Assembly: GCA_037179335.1 (NCBI GenBank)
Contig: JAKZHN010000008.1
Location: forward strand, 1,364,001 to 1,428,000
Origin: Cyclaneusma minus
Taxonomy: Eukaryota > Ascomycota > Leotiomycetes > Marthamycetales > Marthamycetaceae
Reading direction: 5' to 3'
Length of the DNA stretch: 64,000 nucleotides
Shown: one piece after another, positions 40,793 to 52,000 of the stretch
How positions within the stretch are numbered: position 1 is the stretch's first letter
Layout: every line of letters begins with the position of its first letter
Notes under the pieces: model-generated
Databases searched by the model: none
Told to the model about the DNA's origin: nothing
What the model saw: the letters and a program-made list of their open reading frames with translations, nothing else
Made by a program: the position numbers and the translations under genes

Positions 40793-43700
40793 CAAGCTCG
40801 ATCTCGTCCGGGTTGATCGGAGCCTTCTTATCGAAGGTCGCATCTTCCCGCTGAAGGCGAGGAGGGGGAGACACGTTACCAGGCGCGAAACGGCTGGCAG
40901 ACAATCCACGGAGACGTTGACGGCGGGGAGATGGAGACGGAGACGGGACAAGAGTAGTGACCGAACTGGCGGCAATTGGAGAAGATGAACCAGGCTCGGG
41001 AGAGGAAGAGGTCTGAGCCGCAGCTCTCTCAGCCCCGTAGGCGAGCTGGGAGGCATTGGCTGCAGCTTCCGGCGAAGAGAACTCGAGTTTCGTACTCGGG
41101 AGTTCATCGGCGATCACAGTCTCATCGTCTTCATCATCAGCGTCATTCTCATCTTCGACCTCGTCGGCCCAGCTCTTTCCAGTCTTCGGCTCAGAGAAGG
41201 TGGGGATCGCAACGACTTCCTTGGGGGCGTTCTCGTGAGCGATGCGCAGTTCTTCCAAGCGTGCAGCGTCCTCGGCGAGGGTACGCTCGCGGCGCGCAAT
41301 CTCTTCAGCTTCGCGGGCACGTTGGTACTCAGCACGCTCGGCTTCAGCACCAGCGTCGGTGATGAACTGGGCGGAGAATCCGCTGTACGGAAGGCGAAAC
41401 TTGAGGACGTTGAACGCGTTGAGTGCTGCCTCCGTAGAAGTGAAGACAAGCTTCAAGGTACGCTCCGTGGTGTCATTCGTGTACTCAATGAGTTGCTCAA
41501 AACGCTGGATTGTGTTCATTTCGACGTCTTCGAGAACGGTCATCTTTGTGATGGTGGCTGGAAACTGGCTAACCACGATGGTACGGCTCAGAATTCCGTC
41601 TTGAAGCATCTTCGAAGTACGCGGGGAGAAGGGGTAGGTGGGTGTCTCAATCAAGGACACCTCGGCCTTCAGCTTATCCGCGGCAGCGTACAAGTCATTG
41701 TGGTCGACTTCCAAGGGGATGGTGCTGCAGCCCGTGACGAAGGCTTTGGCAGAAGAAGAGTTCAAGAACACGATGAGCGCGGACTTGTGGCCAGTGATGA
41801 TGGTAGTCTCCATGATGTTGACGGAGACGATCTGACCAGGGTTGCGGGAGATGATGGCACTGAACAGTGACTCGTAGGTCACGCCCTCGGCAAGTTTCGA
41901 AATGAGAACGGTACGGTAGTGCAGGGAAGGATGTTCAGAAGCCGGCTGGTACGAAATGCCATGAGTAAAGTACAGGGCAGAACGGTCTTCAGAGTCAGAA
42001 TCATCGCGGCGTCCACCACGACGACCACCACGGCCGCCGCGGCGACCACCAAAACCTCGCTCGCGGAAACCATCACCAGGGTGGCTCCAAGGGGTGGAAC
42101 CCGGGGCACTGCGGTTCAGGGGCTCGGCTCTGATTCGGTCGTACGACTTGACATCTGAACGAGGTCGCACATTCAGATCTTCGCCATGGACGAACTCTCG
42201 AGTCTCATCGAATGCAATCTTCATAACGGAAGTCTGGGGAGCAGGAACAAGCAATGGCTCTTCGAAATCGGCAGTCGGCATCATCTGTATATGTGGTCAG
42301 CAAAGGGGCTATTGTGAAATTGATAGCATGCTGTAGAAGGTCGCCAAGAAGTCTCATGGGATTTGAGTGAAGGCAGAGGGAATAGATAGAACTTACGGGG
42401 TTGAAATTCTCATGATCCGCGTAGGCAGCTTCGGCCTCGGGGTCCTTGCCAAATACCTCGTCTTCGGGATCAGTCTTGGTGTCAGGGGCGAACTGGATCG
42501 GCTCAAGGGCCTTGGGGTGGGTCTCATCGACAGAATCAAGGAGATCGTCCAGATCGCAACCGCCGTCGATGTCGCGGGCACCATTTCCATACTCGAAACC
42601 GTCGTTTCCGGGCAGAAGCTCAGGGGTTTGGGGCCCAGACTCGGTGTCGCTGTCCGAGACGTCAGGTTCGTTAAGCTCATCCAACATGTTCCACTCCCTA
42701 TCCGCGCGCGCCACAGCCGCCAGACGATCGGCTCCATTCGGGAAACGCGCTTCGAGCTCAGCAATTCTCTCATCTTGCATGCGCTCCAGGATCTCTTCTT
42801 CAAGATCGTAGGCGTCTGGCTTGGCTCGTGCTGGCTCGTGCTCACTCGCCACGTCCGCGACATAGTCTGGGTCGTTCCACAACTTGTCTGCAAGCTCACA
42901 GGCAGCTTTGTAGGCTGCATCGTTCGGGAATCGAGTTTGGCATTCGATAATGCCTATCTCAGCTTCTCTGTCCAGATCGGCGTAATGGTAGTCAGGGTCG
43001 TCATCGACGGGCACCAGCATTTCCAAAAGGCGGCGAATTTGCTGGTCTTTCTCGACCAGAAGCTTCTTGGTACGCGCGACCTCGTCAGCATGCCCGGAAA
43101 CGATGTTGGAAAGGCCGCGGATCTTGGAACGCAACTGGATGATCTCTCCATGCACCTTGTCGGTCATCTCAGGGCGGTTGGCGCCACGCTTCTTGAGATC
43201 AACAACTCGGAGTTGCAGCTCGAAAATCTCACGTTCCTTGTCAACGACGTACTTCTCGTGACGCTTGACGTATCCGCTATGTTTCAGGGCGAGAGCGGAG
43301 TGGAGGGCTTGGTAGTGACGGAGGTCGTTCTGGGTGTCGACAACTTGCTTGCTGAATTCAGTGAGCTGGTCCATGTGACGCACAAACAAGCGCTCATGGC
43401 TCTTGGCCACTTCCTTTTTTCGTCGGCTCTCGTTGGCAAAGGCGCTACACTGGTCTTCAAGCTTCTTGATTTCACGCTTCAGAAGCTTCTCGGCGTCATT
43501 TCCACGGGCCTTGACGAACTCTTCCATTCCCAAGGCCAACTTGTAGGAGCTGATCTCCGCAGCTTCTTTGCGCTCGTTGGCTTCAGCCAACTCTCGGTTG
43601 AGAGCCGCAACTTTCCGGGCAAGATTCTGGGCTTCCAGCTTGTGGTAGTCGACGTCGATGACAGGACCAGCGTGGTCGTCGAGCTGGATGAGGGGCTCAG

Positions 43701-43827
43701 CTGGAAGGTTGTGCAAAGTTCCAGTCTTCTCATCGGGGCCGAAGGAGATGGTGAAGCGGTTGCTGCCGTCGAGAGGAGCGTACTGGGGGATGCGGACGGT
43801 GATGTACTTCTGGCCGGTGGCAGACAT
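40776..43827 (-). CDS. 979-residue coiled-coil protein with RGG box and RRM-like region, unknown
   Basis: Two exons, 43827-42397 and 42284-40776, join in phase 0 across a 112-base GTAAGT...CAG intron (HENFNP-MMPTADF). A beta-like N-terminus (KYITVRIPQYAPLDGSNRFTISFG) precedes a long coiled coil (about 70-280). Two copies of an approximately 30-residue motif follow (IxxxxxRFPNxAxxxAAxxxADxxWN), then an acidic stretch. The second exon has an Arg/Gly box (RERGFGGRRGGRGGRRGGRRDD). A region like an RRM follows (RTVLISKLAEGVTYESLFSAIISRNPGQIVSVNI...SALIVFLNSSSAKAFV), then a further helix and an acidic/Ser-rich tail. RNA binding is inferred. The second exon could be misread as its own gene because it begins with ATG. 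Confidence 0.85.
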
Positions 43828-44820
43828 CTTGTCGACGTACGTGAAGTAGCGAAAAGAAGAAGTTGGGTTTGGCGGATCAGAAAGTGCTCTCTTTTCGAGA
43901 GTTTGGGAGACTGTTTATGATGTTAGTTGATATCAGACTGATCAGGTCTTGAGATTTGGCAGAAGATGAAAGATGGAGGGAAGTGGGGCTTGTTGAAGTT
44001 CGATCTTCAGACACCAGTCTGGACGGACAGCGCGAAAGTCAATGGCGCAGATAGCAGTGAAGATGGGACGTCTGCGAGCTGCTGTGTGATGCCAGACCAG
44101 CTGCGCAGACAGTCGACCAGCTTCACGTTGAATGGCTGCTGTTGTGGAAGAGGCTTGCTGTTGAGGCAGAGGGAGGATATCGACTTACTTGCTGAAGTAG
44201 GTTGAGGCTCAAGTAGAGTCTCGAAGGAGGCAACTTGGAAGGCGCAGTTGTCAAAGAGTAGTGAGAGTTGGTGGCTTGGGAGAACTCTTGTTGAAAGTAT
44301 GAGTTGTTGGAGGAGGGTTGGTGAGGGTGGTTGTTAGAGCAGAAGAAAAATCAACGAAGTCGAAGGTGGTTGTAGAAGGAAGAGGGAGGAAGAGGTGTGA
44401 GGTCAATGGACTGTATTTAAGCCCATCTCCTCCGCAAGAGCGGCTGAAAATCAGACTAGTGGCTTAGCGTGGACAATTCCGCCCGGAAATCCCACGGTGA
44501 AGCTGGCTTGGTGCCAACCGACCGATGGCAGGGTGTGATATGGGTGGTAGTTACTCCGAGCGGCGGTCGTCAACAGTTTGCGGGCCTGGGAGTGGGGCAA
44601 ACAATGGCAAGGAGGTCACAAAGACGGCTGGAAAAAGACTATGTTTGAAGACAACTATATCTACGCTCGAACGAGAAGCCAAGGGCGAAGGGGGTCAGCC
44701 TCCTGGGCGGGTCCAGACACTTCTTTGTGATGCTATCCGGAGTCCGGGGCGGCGACATCATGACCGTACAGTAAGAAGCAGCAATGGTGTGAAGCAAAGA
44801 GGACGGACAATCAGGCAAGA

Positions 44821-44942
44821 CAAACAACAGCAGCGAGACTCGCAGACACTACTGAAAGGGAATGTACATGGATAGAGCTACAGGAAACAACAGCAGCAAG
44901 ACTCGCAGACACGATTGAAGGACAAGATGCTAGAATAGAGCG
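44821..44942. repeat. Two tandem copies of a 60-62 bp unit
   Basis: Both copies contain AACAACAGCAGC(G/A)AGACTCGCAGACAC, followed by diverged GA-rich DNA and a TAGAGC end. It is a simple local duplication. Confidence 0.7.
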
Positions 44943-45870
44943 ACGAGATGATATTGGTAGACTCCACGACGGAGTCTAACGTCTGCCTCAAGTGACTTTG
45001 CGCAGAACTAAACAAAGGATAGATAGTTCTGATGAATGAGAACGCGAGAAAAAGATGCTCTTGGGAGAAGCTTGCAGCAAAATGCGATAGAACTCGTGAT
45101 CGGGATCCGAAAGACAGTTGAAAGAAAGAGACGCAAACTTCAAGCTTCGTCCACTGTCGCAGAGCATCCGGCCTTGACTTCAGGACTCAGACGCCTTCTG
45201 CGCACACAAGGTGAAGTGAACCTCATCGAGTCTCTGACAATGCAGGCAGCAGCCCCTGAACCAGCTGCTACCGCTGAGCCACTCAACCACCGCACCATCG
45301 GTCAACTACCGCAAGAACATCCAACCACTTCGGCCCCTCCGCAACGGTCGTTGACCACCGTCACCGTCATCATGCTCAATTGACCGCGTATTAGAAATCA
45401 GAAACGCCACTACACAAACAAATTTCATTGCTTCACTGAACTGCTCTAGAACCTTGCTCATCGGACCAGTCCCATCTTCTCCATATATAGCTATACGTCG
45501 GGCGCAGCACGTGATGTTGCAGCTCATCCGGAACTCCCACGCGGTGACTTTCAGAGCTCAGCTGCGCCGTAAAGGCAACATTGAGGATTACCAATGCGGC
45601 AAACCATACGCCGCTGACTCCGGACCCCATGCTTTGTCGCTCGAACTAGGTCGTGTGAACGGAGGCATTGGTGAAGAACAGGCCCATGTATTCGGATGGC
45701 GAGCCAAGGAAGAGGTGAAGGAGGTGAGAGAGGTCGCGCGAATGTTCTCGATGCTATGTCTCTTCTTCTGCTTAGACTGCTTCTCATACAGTGGGACGAA
45801 AATAGTCTGGATACGGTTGAAAGCCTCCGAATGATTGGGACCATCTCAAAAACCCCAGATTCTCGGTGGA

Positions 45871-46052
45871 TTGGAACATTCCAATCTCCAAGTAATCGGA
45901 GATATTCCAAGTAACTCGGGATATTCCGGGTAATTCGAGATATCCCAAGTAATTCGAGATATTCCGAGTAATTGGAAACATTCCACGTAACTCGGGATAT
46001 TCCAAAGGATTGAACATATTCCAGGTAATTGAGAATATTCGAAGTAACCGGG
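45871..46052 (+). repeat. 19-bp tandem repeat array, about nine units
   Basis: This is the clearest array, with consensus GATATTCCAAGTAATTCGA and strict 19-base spacing over most units. It lies directly downstream of the F-box gene's stop codon. Confidence 0.9.
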
Positions 46053-46111
46053 AAGATTATCATCCACTGATTCCGGCCTATATGCAGACTTTCCTTCGTC
46101 CCACTGTCTCC

Positions 46112-47671
46112 TTACGTCCATGCACTCGCGCGTCTCGCCGTCTCCCTAACCCTCTCTTCAATCCAAGCTTTCTCCTCGTCTCCAACCTTGTCGTTCTCGT
46201 GCTTTTTCAAATGGAGCTGCAGTATACACTTGCTACTTGCCCTCTTATGTCTTGCATTAAGCGACCCCGTTGTCTTATCGATCGCTCCCGTATTTGGCGA
46301 CACGAAGAGTCCACGATCCATCACCATCTCCCAGCTGGATACATCTAGATACTGCTTCGGCGCCATTAACCTTGCATAGTCTAGTCCAGCACGTCGCCGT
46401 TCTGAAGCAAGAACGCTCCTGCCGGAACTGGCCAGTTCGGTCTGTCGTTGGTTCCATAGGTGTTCACGGAATTCAGACCGCAATATGCAGGTTTGACAGA
46501 AGGAGAGGTGGTCGAGGCCGCGGGTCGGCACTTGTCGGGGTTCAGGGGGCGGAGCTGCCAGTCCCTCAAAGTTGACTGTGGAAAATCTCACCAGTGACGG
46601 CTGGGGAGAAGCTTTTGGTAAGCCTGGTAATAGCAGTGGGATTCTGACGACGCTCGCATACGAGAATTCACCCGGCCTTTGAAAGGGCTTCTGATTCCAA
46701 TCCAGCATGCGTTCCCAAAGAGAAATTCGGTCATACTCAAGTAACGGGTTGAAGTACGTCTGGATATCCGGATGCGGCCTAACAACGTCTAGTTCCCTCG
46801 GGCCAAAGGTCTTCCCCGACCTCGCCCTCACAGCAGATACAAGAACCAGTCTCTTCCTGTCGCGAACGCGGAAATGTTTTTCCTGTGAGGAAGTGCCGTA
46901 GCACCCAGGTACTGTATGGATAGTGACCAGGTCCTCGAGGGGCGGAAAGGCGTGCTCTTGACTTTTGTGTCTAGGGTATCGTCTGACAAGGTCGGAATAA
47001 TCACAGATCCTGTGAAATGGGGAGTTGCGTAGACAGAAGGCGCATACACGCACGCCCTCAAACAGGCTGAGATAACCACCCATAAAGCCACACCTCCACA
47101 ATTGCTCGTTGTATGCCTGAACTGCGACTTCTTCTTGTAGCTTTCTGCCGGTTCGGGATTCGTGCTCTGCCACGTACCTTCTTAGGCAGAGAGAGCAGCC
47201 GGCAAACGTAAGGGAGTCGTAAAGGCGTAGGAGAGGGACTCGATGGGCAGACTCGACAGAGAGCAACGCTCGGATGGCCTCGGGAGCATATTTAATGATC
47301 TCGGAGTATTCGAAGAGCGAGTCAACACAGCTGCGACTGTACTGGCTGACGCGTCGGAGGTTGGTCAAGGTCTGGATATCGAGGTGTTTCAAGCAGGTGT
47401 GCAGGGTTTCCACTGGCAGCTTGAATAGCTTGGTGCTGTCCTTGACCATGGGCTTTGCAAAGTGTGATCGATGGTTATCAAGTGGACACCCGCGTCGGAG
47501 GGACGATGGGTTAACGAAAGCGTCGGTAGCATGCTTGGGTTCGTAGTAATCAGCACTTAGTCCGGGACGGACGGGCTTGGTGGGCCGACCGTTGTTGTAA
47601 TTTTGCAATCGGATTTCGTGTGGTAATGGCTGGTACCTGGATTGTACTGGTATGCCATGAGGCAAGGACAT
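46112..47671 (-). CDS. F-box protein, unknown target
   Basis: A 519-residue single-exon protein. I start it at the ATG at 47671 (MSLPHGIPVQ). The open frame extends to 47827 only because it reads through a tandem repeat. The F-box lies at about 80-120 (LFKLPVETLHTCLKHLDIQTLTNLRRVSQYSRSCVDSL). The protein therefore probably docks a substrate onto an SCF ubiquitin ligase. Paired cysteines at CSLCLRRY and CAFCLRN downstream suggest a possible zinc-stabilised fold. No leucine-rich or WD repeats are seen, so the target is unknown. The C-terminus is Lys/Glu/Arg-rich. Both flanks are 19-bp repeat arrays. Confidence 0.78.
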   Translation of the reverse strand: MSLPHGIPVQSRYQPLPHEIRLQNYNNGRPTKPVRPGLSADYYEPKHATDAFVNPSSLRRGCPLDNHRSHFAKPMVKDSTKLFKLPVETLHTCLKHLDIQTLTNLRRVSQYSRSCVDSLFEYSEIIKYAPEAIRALLSVESAHRVPLLRLYDSLTFAGCSLCLRRYVAEHESRTGRKLQEEVAVQAYNEQLWRCGFMGGYLSLFEGVRVCAFCLRNSPFHRICDYSDLVRRYPRHKSQEHAFPPLEDLVTIHTVPGCYGTSSQEKHFRVRDRKRLVLVSAVRARSGKTFGPRELDVVRPHPDIQTYFNPLLEYDRISLWERMLDWNQKPFQRPGEFSYASVVRIPLLLPGLPKASPQPSLVRFSTVNFEGLAAPPPEPRQVPTRGLDHLSFCQTCILRSEFREHLWNQRQTELASSGRSVLASERRRAGLDYARLMAPKQYLDVSSWEMVMDRGLFVSPNTGAIDKTTGSLNARHKRASSKCILQLHLKKHENDKVGDEEKAWIEERVRETARRASAWT

Positions 47672-49012
47672 GATGGGCCAGGGCTGAAAGAAGTGGTGTT
47701 TCCCAGTTGATTGCTTGTAAGAGGGCCTCGCTCGCCAAACTTGCCCAGATGATGGGATATCCTTGGTGACTCGGAATTTCCAAAATAACTCAGGATATCC
47801 AAGATGACTGAAAAAAATCCAAGGCAACTAGGAGAATCCAGTGACTGGGATTTGGGAATATCCAAAGTGACTGGAAAAAGTCCAAATTTACTGGGAATAT
47901 CCAAAGTAAGTAGAAGAATCCAAAGTGATCTGGGGTATCCAAGAACCTGACGTGGGACATGAGACTGGCGACAAGTCTATGTCTCTGACTCTCACAAGAA
48001 GCCGGGAGGCCGGTCTCTAAATATACGAAGAACACAAGCGCCCATCTGCTCCGATGTCCTGCCAAAAGCAAAACACCAGCTGTGGAGACCAGGATAAGAG
48101 CTGCGATTTGCATGATCTCCAGCGAATGACGTTGATGCCGAGCGCCCCGCCCCACGCGATCGCCCCCTCTCGCGAGTCGCCGGCAAGGAGAATTGCACTC
48201 CGACGAACACCCCATTGAACTTGCTTTCATAGAAGGAAATGGAAAATTATTCTCAGTAACGTCAGCCTCTCACCATTTCCCAACAGCGTAATCCCGTGTT
48301 CCGTCATTCCCGGATATCGTTCTGTACCTGCTTCGTCCTGACCCGCTCGCTGAGCATGCTCGAACGAGCATACATGTACATACCTATCTCGCGAACCAAG
48401 AATCCCTGACCCGGGACTTTATACAGACTGGAGTAACTAGAAGCTACCGAAATGATCAAGATACCGGGTGGCTGGCGATTGGTTGGTGAGCATGGACACA
48501 AAATATCAGTTAACAGCGCTTCGTATCCTCTGTTATTTCCTCGGCAAATGAAACTCAGACTCACCAACCTTTTGTTACAAGCCCCTGCTGACATCGGACA
48601 ATAAGCATCTTCCAATTGCCCAAACGAGCACTGCTAAACGACAGGTACGATTAGCGAAGCACAGCACACATCACCAGTTACGCAACCAGCCGGTGGCTAT
48701 GTTCAGACGTTGTATCCCCATTCCATACAGTGATAGATACAGTTCATTGAATGCTTCCCATATCAAGTTACTCTCCGAATAACACCCCATCAAAAGAACG
48801 CTCCCGTAGGCTCCCGTAGAACAAACAATGCTCGCATACCATACAAGTATCCTCTAAACGCTCTGCTCATCAACCCCCAATGACGCTGTATCGTGTATCA
48901 TGTATTCGTACAGGAAAATAAACAACCCCCATACTCCTCATCGCTGGCTCATGCACCCCCGATCATCCCGAAACCAAACAATCGTGTAGTCATCAACTCC
49001 GTAGAACGTGAC
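47672..49012. other. Gene-free stretch
   Basis: It holds the F-box gene promoter, a 19-bp array at 47757-47949 and the 3' flank of the myosin gene. No gene is visible. Confidence 0.5.
47757..47949 (+). repeat. 19-20 bp tandem repeat array upstream of the F-box gene
   Basis: Units such as GGAATATCCAAAGTGACTG recur at 19-20 bases with more divergence than the 45.9-kb array. It begins about 85 bases upstream of the F-box start codon, so it lies in the promoter or leader. Confidence 0.8.
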
Positions 49013-52000
49013 CTAAAGGAAGCCCTTCGTCATACTAAAAGTCCTCGACAGACTACTCTTCCTCTTCGGGACCTCAATGCCCGACTCCTCCGCGCCAAAG
49101 CGACTCCTGGTACTCGCTGGCCTTCCACTGCCATTTCGCTCCTTCATACTCTCCAGCTCGCGCTCCAATCTCAACGCCTTCTCTTTAGCCTCGCGCATTT
49201 CGCGCTCAGCTCGCTTGATACCAAGCTCCTTTTCGGACTCCGAGCTCTGCAGCTCGTCGATCGTCTTGAGCAGCTTCTCCATGCGCTCGCGGCTGCGGTT
49301 GAAATCGTCTTGCAGCTGCGCGTTCTGCTTGTCGCGACGCTCGAGCTGTGTTTGGAGGTCTTTGACTGTGCGGTCGACGTTGCGGACTGAGCGAAGCTCC
49401 TTGTTGCGGGTGGTTTCTTGGTCTTCGAGTTGGCGCTCGAGCTATGGTTGCATAAGTTAGCAAAAAAGATCCTTGATAGCACGTCAGTGGGAAAGGGGTG
49501 TACACATACCTCTTGAACACGACCGTGCAAAAACCTGACATCCTGGCTAGCACTCGAGTAGCCCTTAGTCTCCAGATCAATAAGTCTGACCTGCACCTCC
49601 TTGAGTGACTTCTCAAGAGCCGCCTTGTCCTTGTGAAGCTGGACTGTAGTCTCGCGCTCTGCCACAATATCCTTCTGCATCTCCGATGCCAATGCTTCCG
49701 CACGACGCATCTTGTCAACTGCCGCAGCAGCGATATCTTCCTGGTGGGCTAGGGAAGATTTCAACTCCAGCAAATCACGGTCCATGCCAGCGGCATTACG
49801 CAGAGATGGGCTGTCGCCGCGAGCCAGGTCTTCGAGGCCGCTCTTGGCTTCCTCAAGACGAGCTTCCAGGCCGCGCTTCTCGCGCTGGAGCATGTCTCGC
49901 TCAGCGGCGATGTCATCAGCTGATGTCCGCAGAGTGCGGACTTGGGATAGCAGGGAGACGATCTTGCCTTGGGCTTCGTTGTGGGCGTTGATGGCTTCGT
50001 CGCGGGATGCTGTGAGGTCGGCCATGGTCGATTCGAGACGGCTCTTCTCCTTGGACCAGGTCGAGCTGTTGAGGACTTCATCGTCCCACTTAGATCGAAG
50101 TGCCTCAAGTTCTTCTCGGAGGCGGGTGTTTTCGGATTGCTGGAAGAGCTTGTCCTCTCGAGCGATATCGAGCTCGTTGGTGAGGGTTGCAAACTCGGCT
50201 TGGTACTTCTTGCGAGTCTGCTCCATGCTGGTTTCCTTGTCCTCGATGTCCATAGCTCGCCGGCTGCGGTAGTCCTCAAGCTCGTGCTGTAATCTCTTTC
50301 GGGCTTGTACTGCGCCCTCAAGATCAGCTGCCATGTCTTCCAACCTCTCCTCGTAGCTTTGGTTTTGCCTCTGGAGATCCTCAATCGTGGCGTCCATATC
50401 TTGGCGTTCGGACATGATGGTGGCACAGGTTTCTTCAGCTTCCTTAGCTTGAGCTTTGGCAAACTGCTCTGCGCGAGAAGCCTTCATAACAGCAATCTCT
50501 GCTTGTTCAAGCTTGTTGAAGTACTCGTCTGCCCGGCTCTTGTACATCGAGAGACTTGATTGAACGTCAATCAGCCTGGAAGACTCTGCATCGTAACGAA
50601 TCTGGAGATCGGCAAAGTCTTGCAGAAGTTGGTTCCTACTTGCGGCATCTTGGTCTTTGAGGGCAGAAATTTCTGCTAACTCAGACTTGGCGTCTCGGAG
50701 TTCGACCTCCAGAGAAGCTCTGGCGTGCCTCATTCTCTCGAAATGTTCCTTCGTACTAGTCAGCTGAGCCATAGCATCTCTGTGCTGGTTCACCAAGCTG
50801 CGACGAGACTCTTCTTGGTTGTTGATCAGGTCCCAAAGTTCTTCATGCGATTTCGTCTGAACATCTCTGAGAGACAAGTGTCCGGTTTGAATGCTCTTCT
50901 CAAGTAGGGAAACCTTCTTGGTGGAATCGTCGAGCATCTCATGGAGTCTGCTGTTCGCTTTCTCGAGCTTTTGTACTCTGCCAAACGATGATGGGCTGTG
51001 CTCACCAGAGAAGTCTCGAGTGGGTGTACCCCGCTCAATTTGAGCTTGTAGGTGACGATTCTGCATCTGCGCCATCTGCAATTGGTTTTGAAGCTCTTCG
51101 AAATCGGCCTTGAGATCCATGCGATCGTTGAAGCTAAGCATGTCAGCAGTTCGGTTTGACCGGCCAGAGCCCTGGGTCTCCGTGTTGTTACTAGGGAGGC
51201 GTCGATTAGGGGTAGATACAGCCGACTGTGGCCGGCCGTTCACGGCCAATTTGTTTCGGAGAGGCGTGGAAATACCACGCGGCGCTTCATTTGGATTCAT
51301 CTCGTCCAGCATAGCTCGAGAAGGAGATAGTCTGCCAGTAAGTTCGGCAAAGTCCTCACCGTGTCTCTTCCGGACATCAGCGAGTTGAGCCTCGGCGTTG
51401 GATCTACCAGCTTCTTGTATGCGCAGATTCTGTTGCAGCTCTTGGACTTTCTGAACGAGATGATGGTGCTTGATGGAATCATCATTGCTTCCATCCCACT
51501 GAGGGGCGCTTCTCGGCCTTTCGTCCTCGTTCTCGACAATCGTGCTGAGCTGCAGAGCCAAGGCTCGGAGCTCATTCAACTCTTTGTCGCGGCTTTGAAG
51601 GGTAGCATTTGCCCTCTTCAGAGACTCGTCTGAGGTAAGACGAGCTTGCTTCTCGGATTCAAGTTTTCTTTTCGCCTCTGCTAATTCGGTCTTTGAGATG
51701 GAGGCCAATTTCTCGGCATTCCGAGCTACCTTGCGCTCGCGGGCAAGTTCATGAACACTGTCTTCAAGGTCCAGCTGAACCTTTTCCTTTTGTTTCTCAG
51801 CAGCCTTAATCAGACCTTGCTTCTCACCGAGTTCCTTTTGCAGCTTCTGATTCTGCTCGTCGAGCTTGGTTCTCTCATTCTGTAATGTTTGAACTTTGGC
51901 TCTCTGTGATTCAGCAGCTTTGGACCCAGAACGCGCAATCTCAAGATTCTTCTGCTGCATCTTGTTGAGTAAAGTGCGATTGTCGTTTTCGGAAGCTTTG

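Larger units (their letters stand above)
43828..46111. other. 2.3-kb gene-free stretch with tandem repeats
   Basis: It begins with the leader and promoter of the coiled-coil/RGG gene and includes a roughly 60-bp tandem duplication at 44821-44942 and a 19-bp array at 45871-46052. Open frames here (44525-44875, 45036-45383, 45454-45834) have no motif. Minus-strand frames over the array read repeated Tyr-Leu-Glu-like words only because of the repeat. Confidence 0.5.

Noticed and set aside
42205..42396. The two coiled-coil/RGG exons as two separate genes.
   Set aside because: The GTAAGT donor and CATATACAG acceptor are strong and in phase. The second part starting with ATG ATG is coincidental, because no promoter space lies between.
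42367..43920. A 517-codon open frame on the plus strand.
   Set aside because: It lies exactly opposite the coiled-coil exon of the minus-strand gene. Its Val/Leu/Gly-rich translation is what antisense of Glu/Lys/Leu codons gives, and it has no motif.
45551..46121. Minus-strand frames with repeated Tyr-Leu-Glu and Ile-Ser words suggesting a repeat protein.
   Set aside because: The pattern is the 19-bp array read in three frames; 19 bases times three gives a 19-residue period in any frame.
47672..47827. N-terminal extension of the F-box frame.
   Set aside because: The extra residues come from reading through the 19-bp repeat array, and a better start with family-like sequence follows at 47671.
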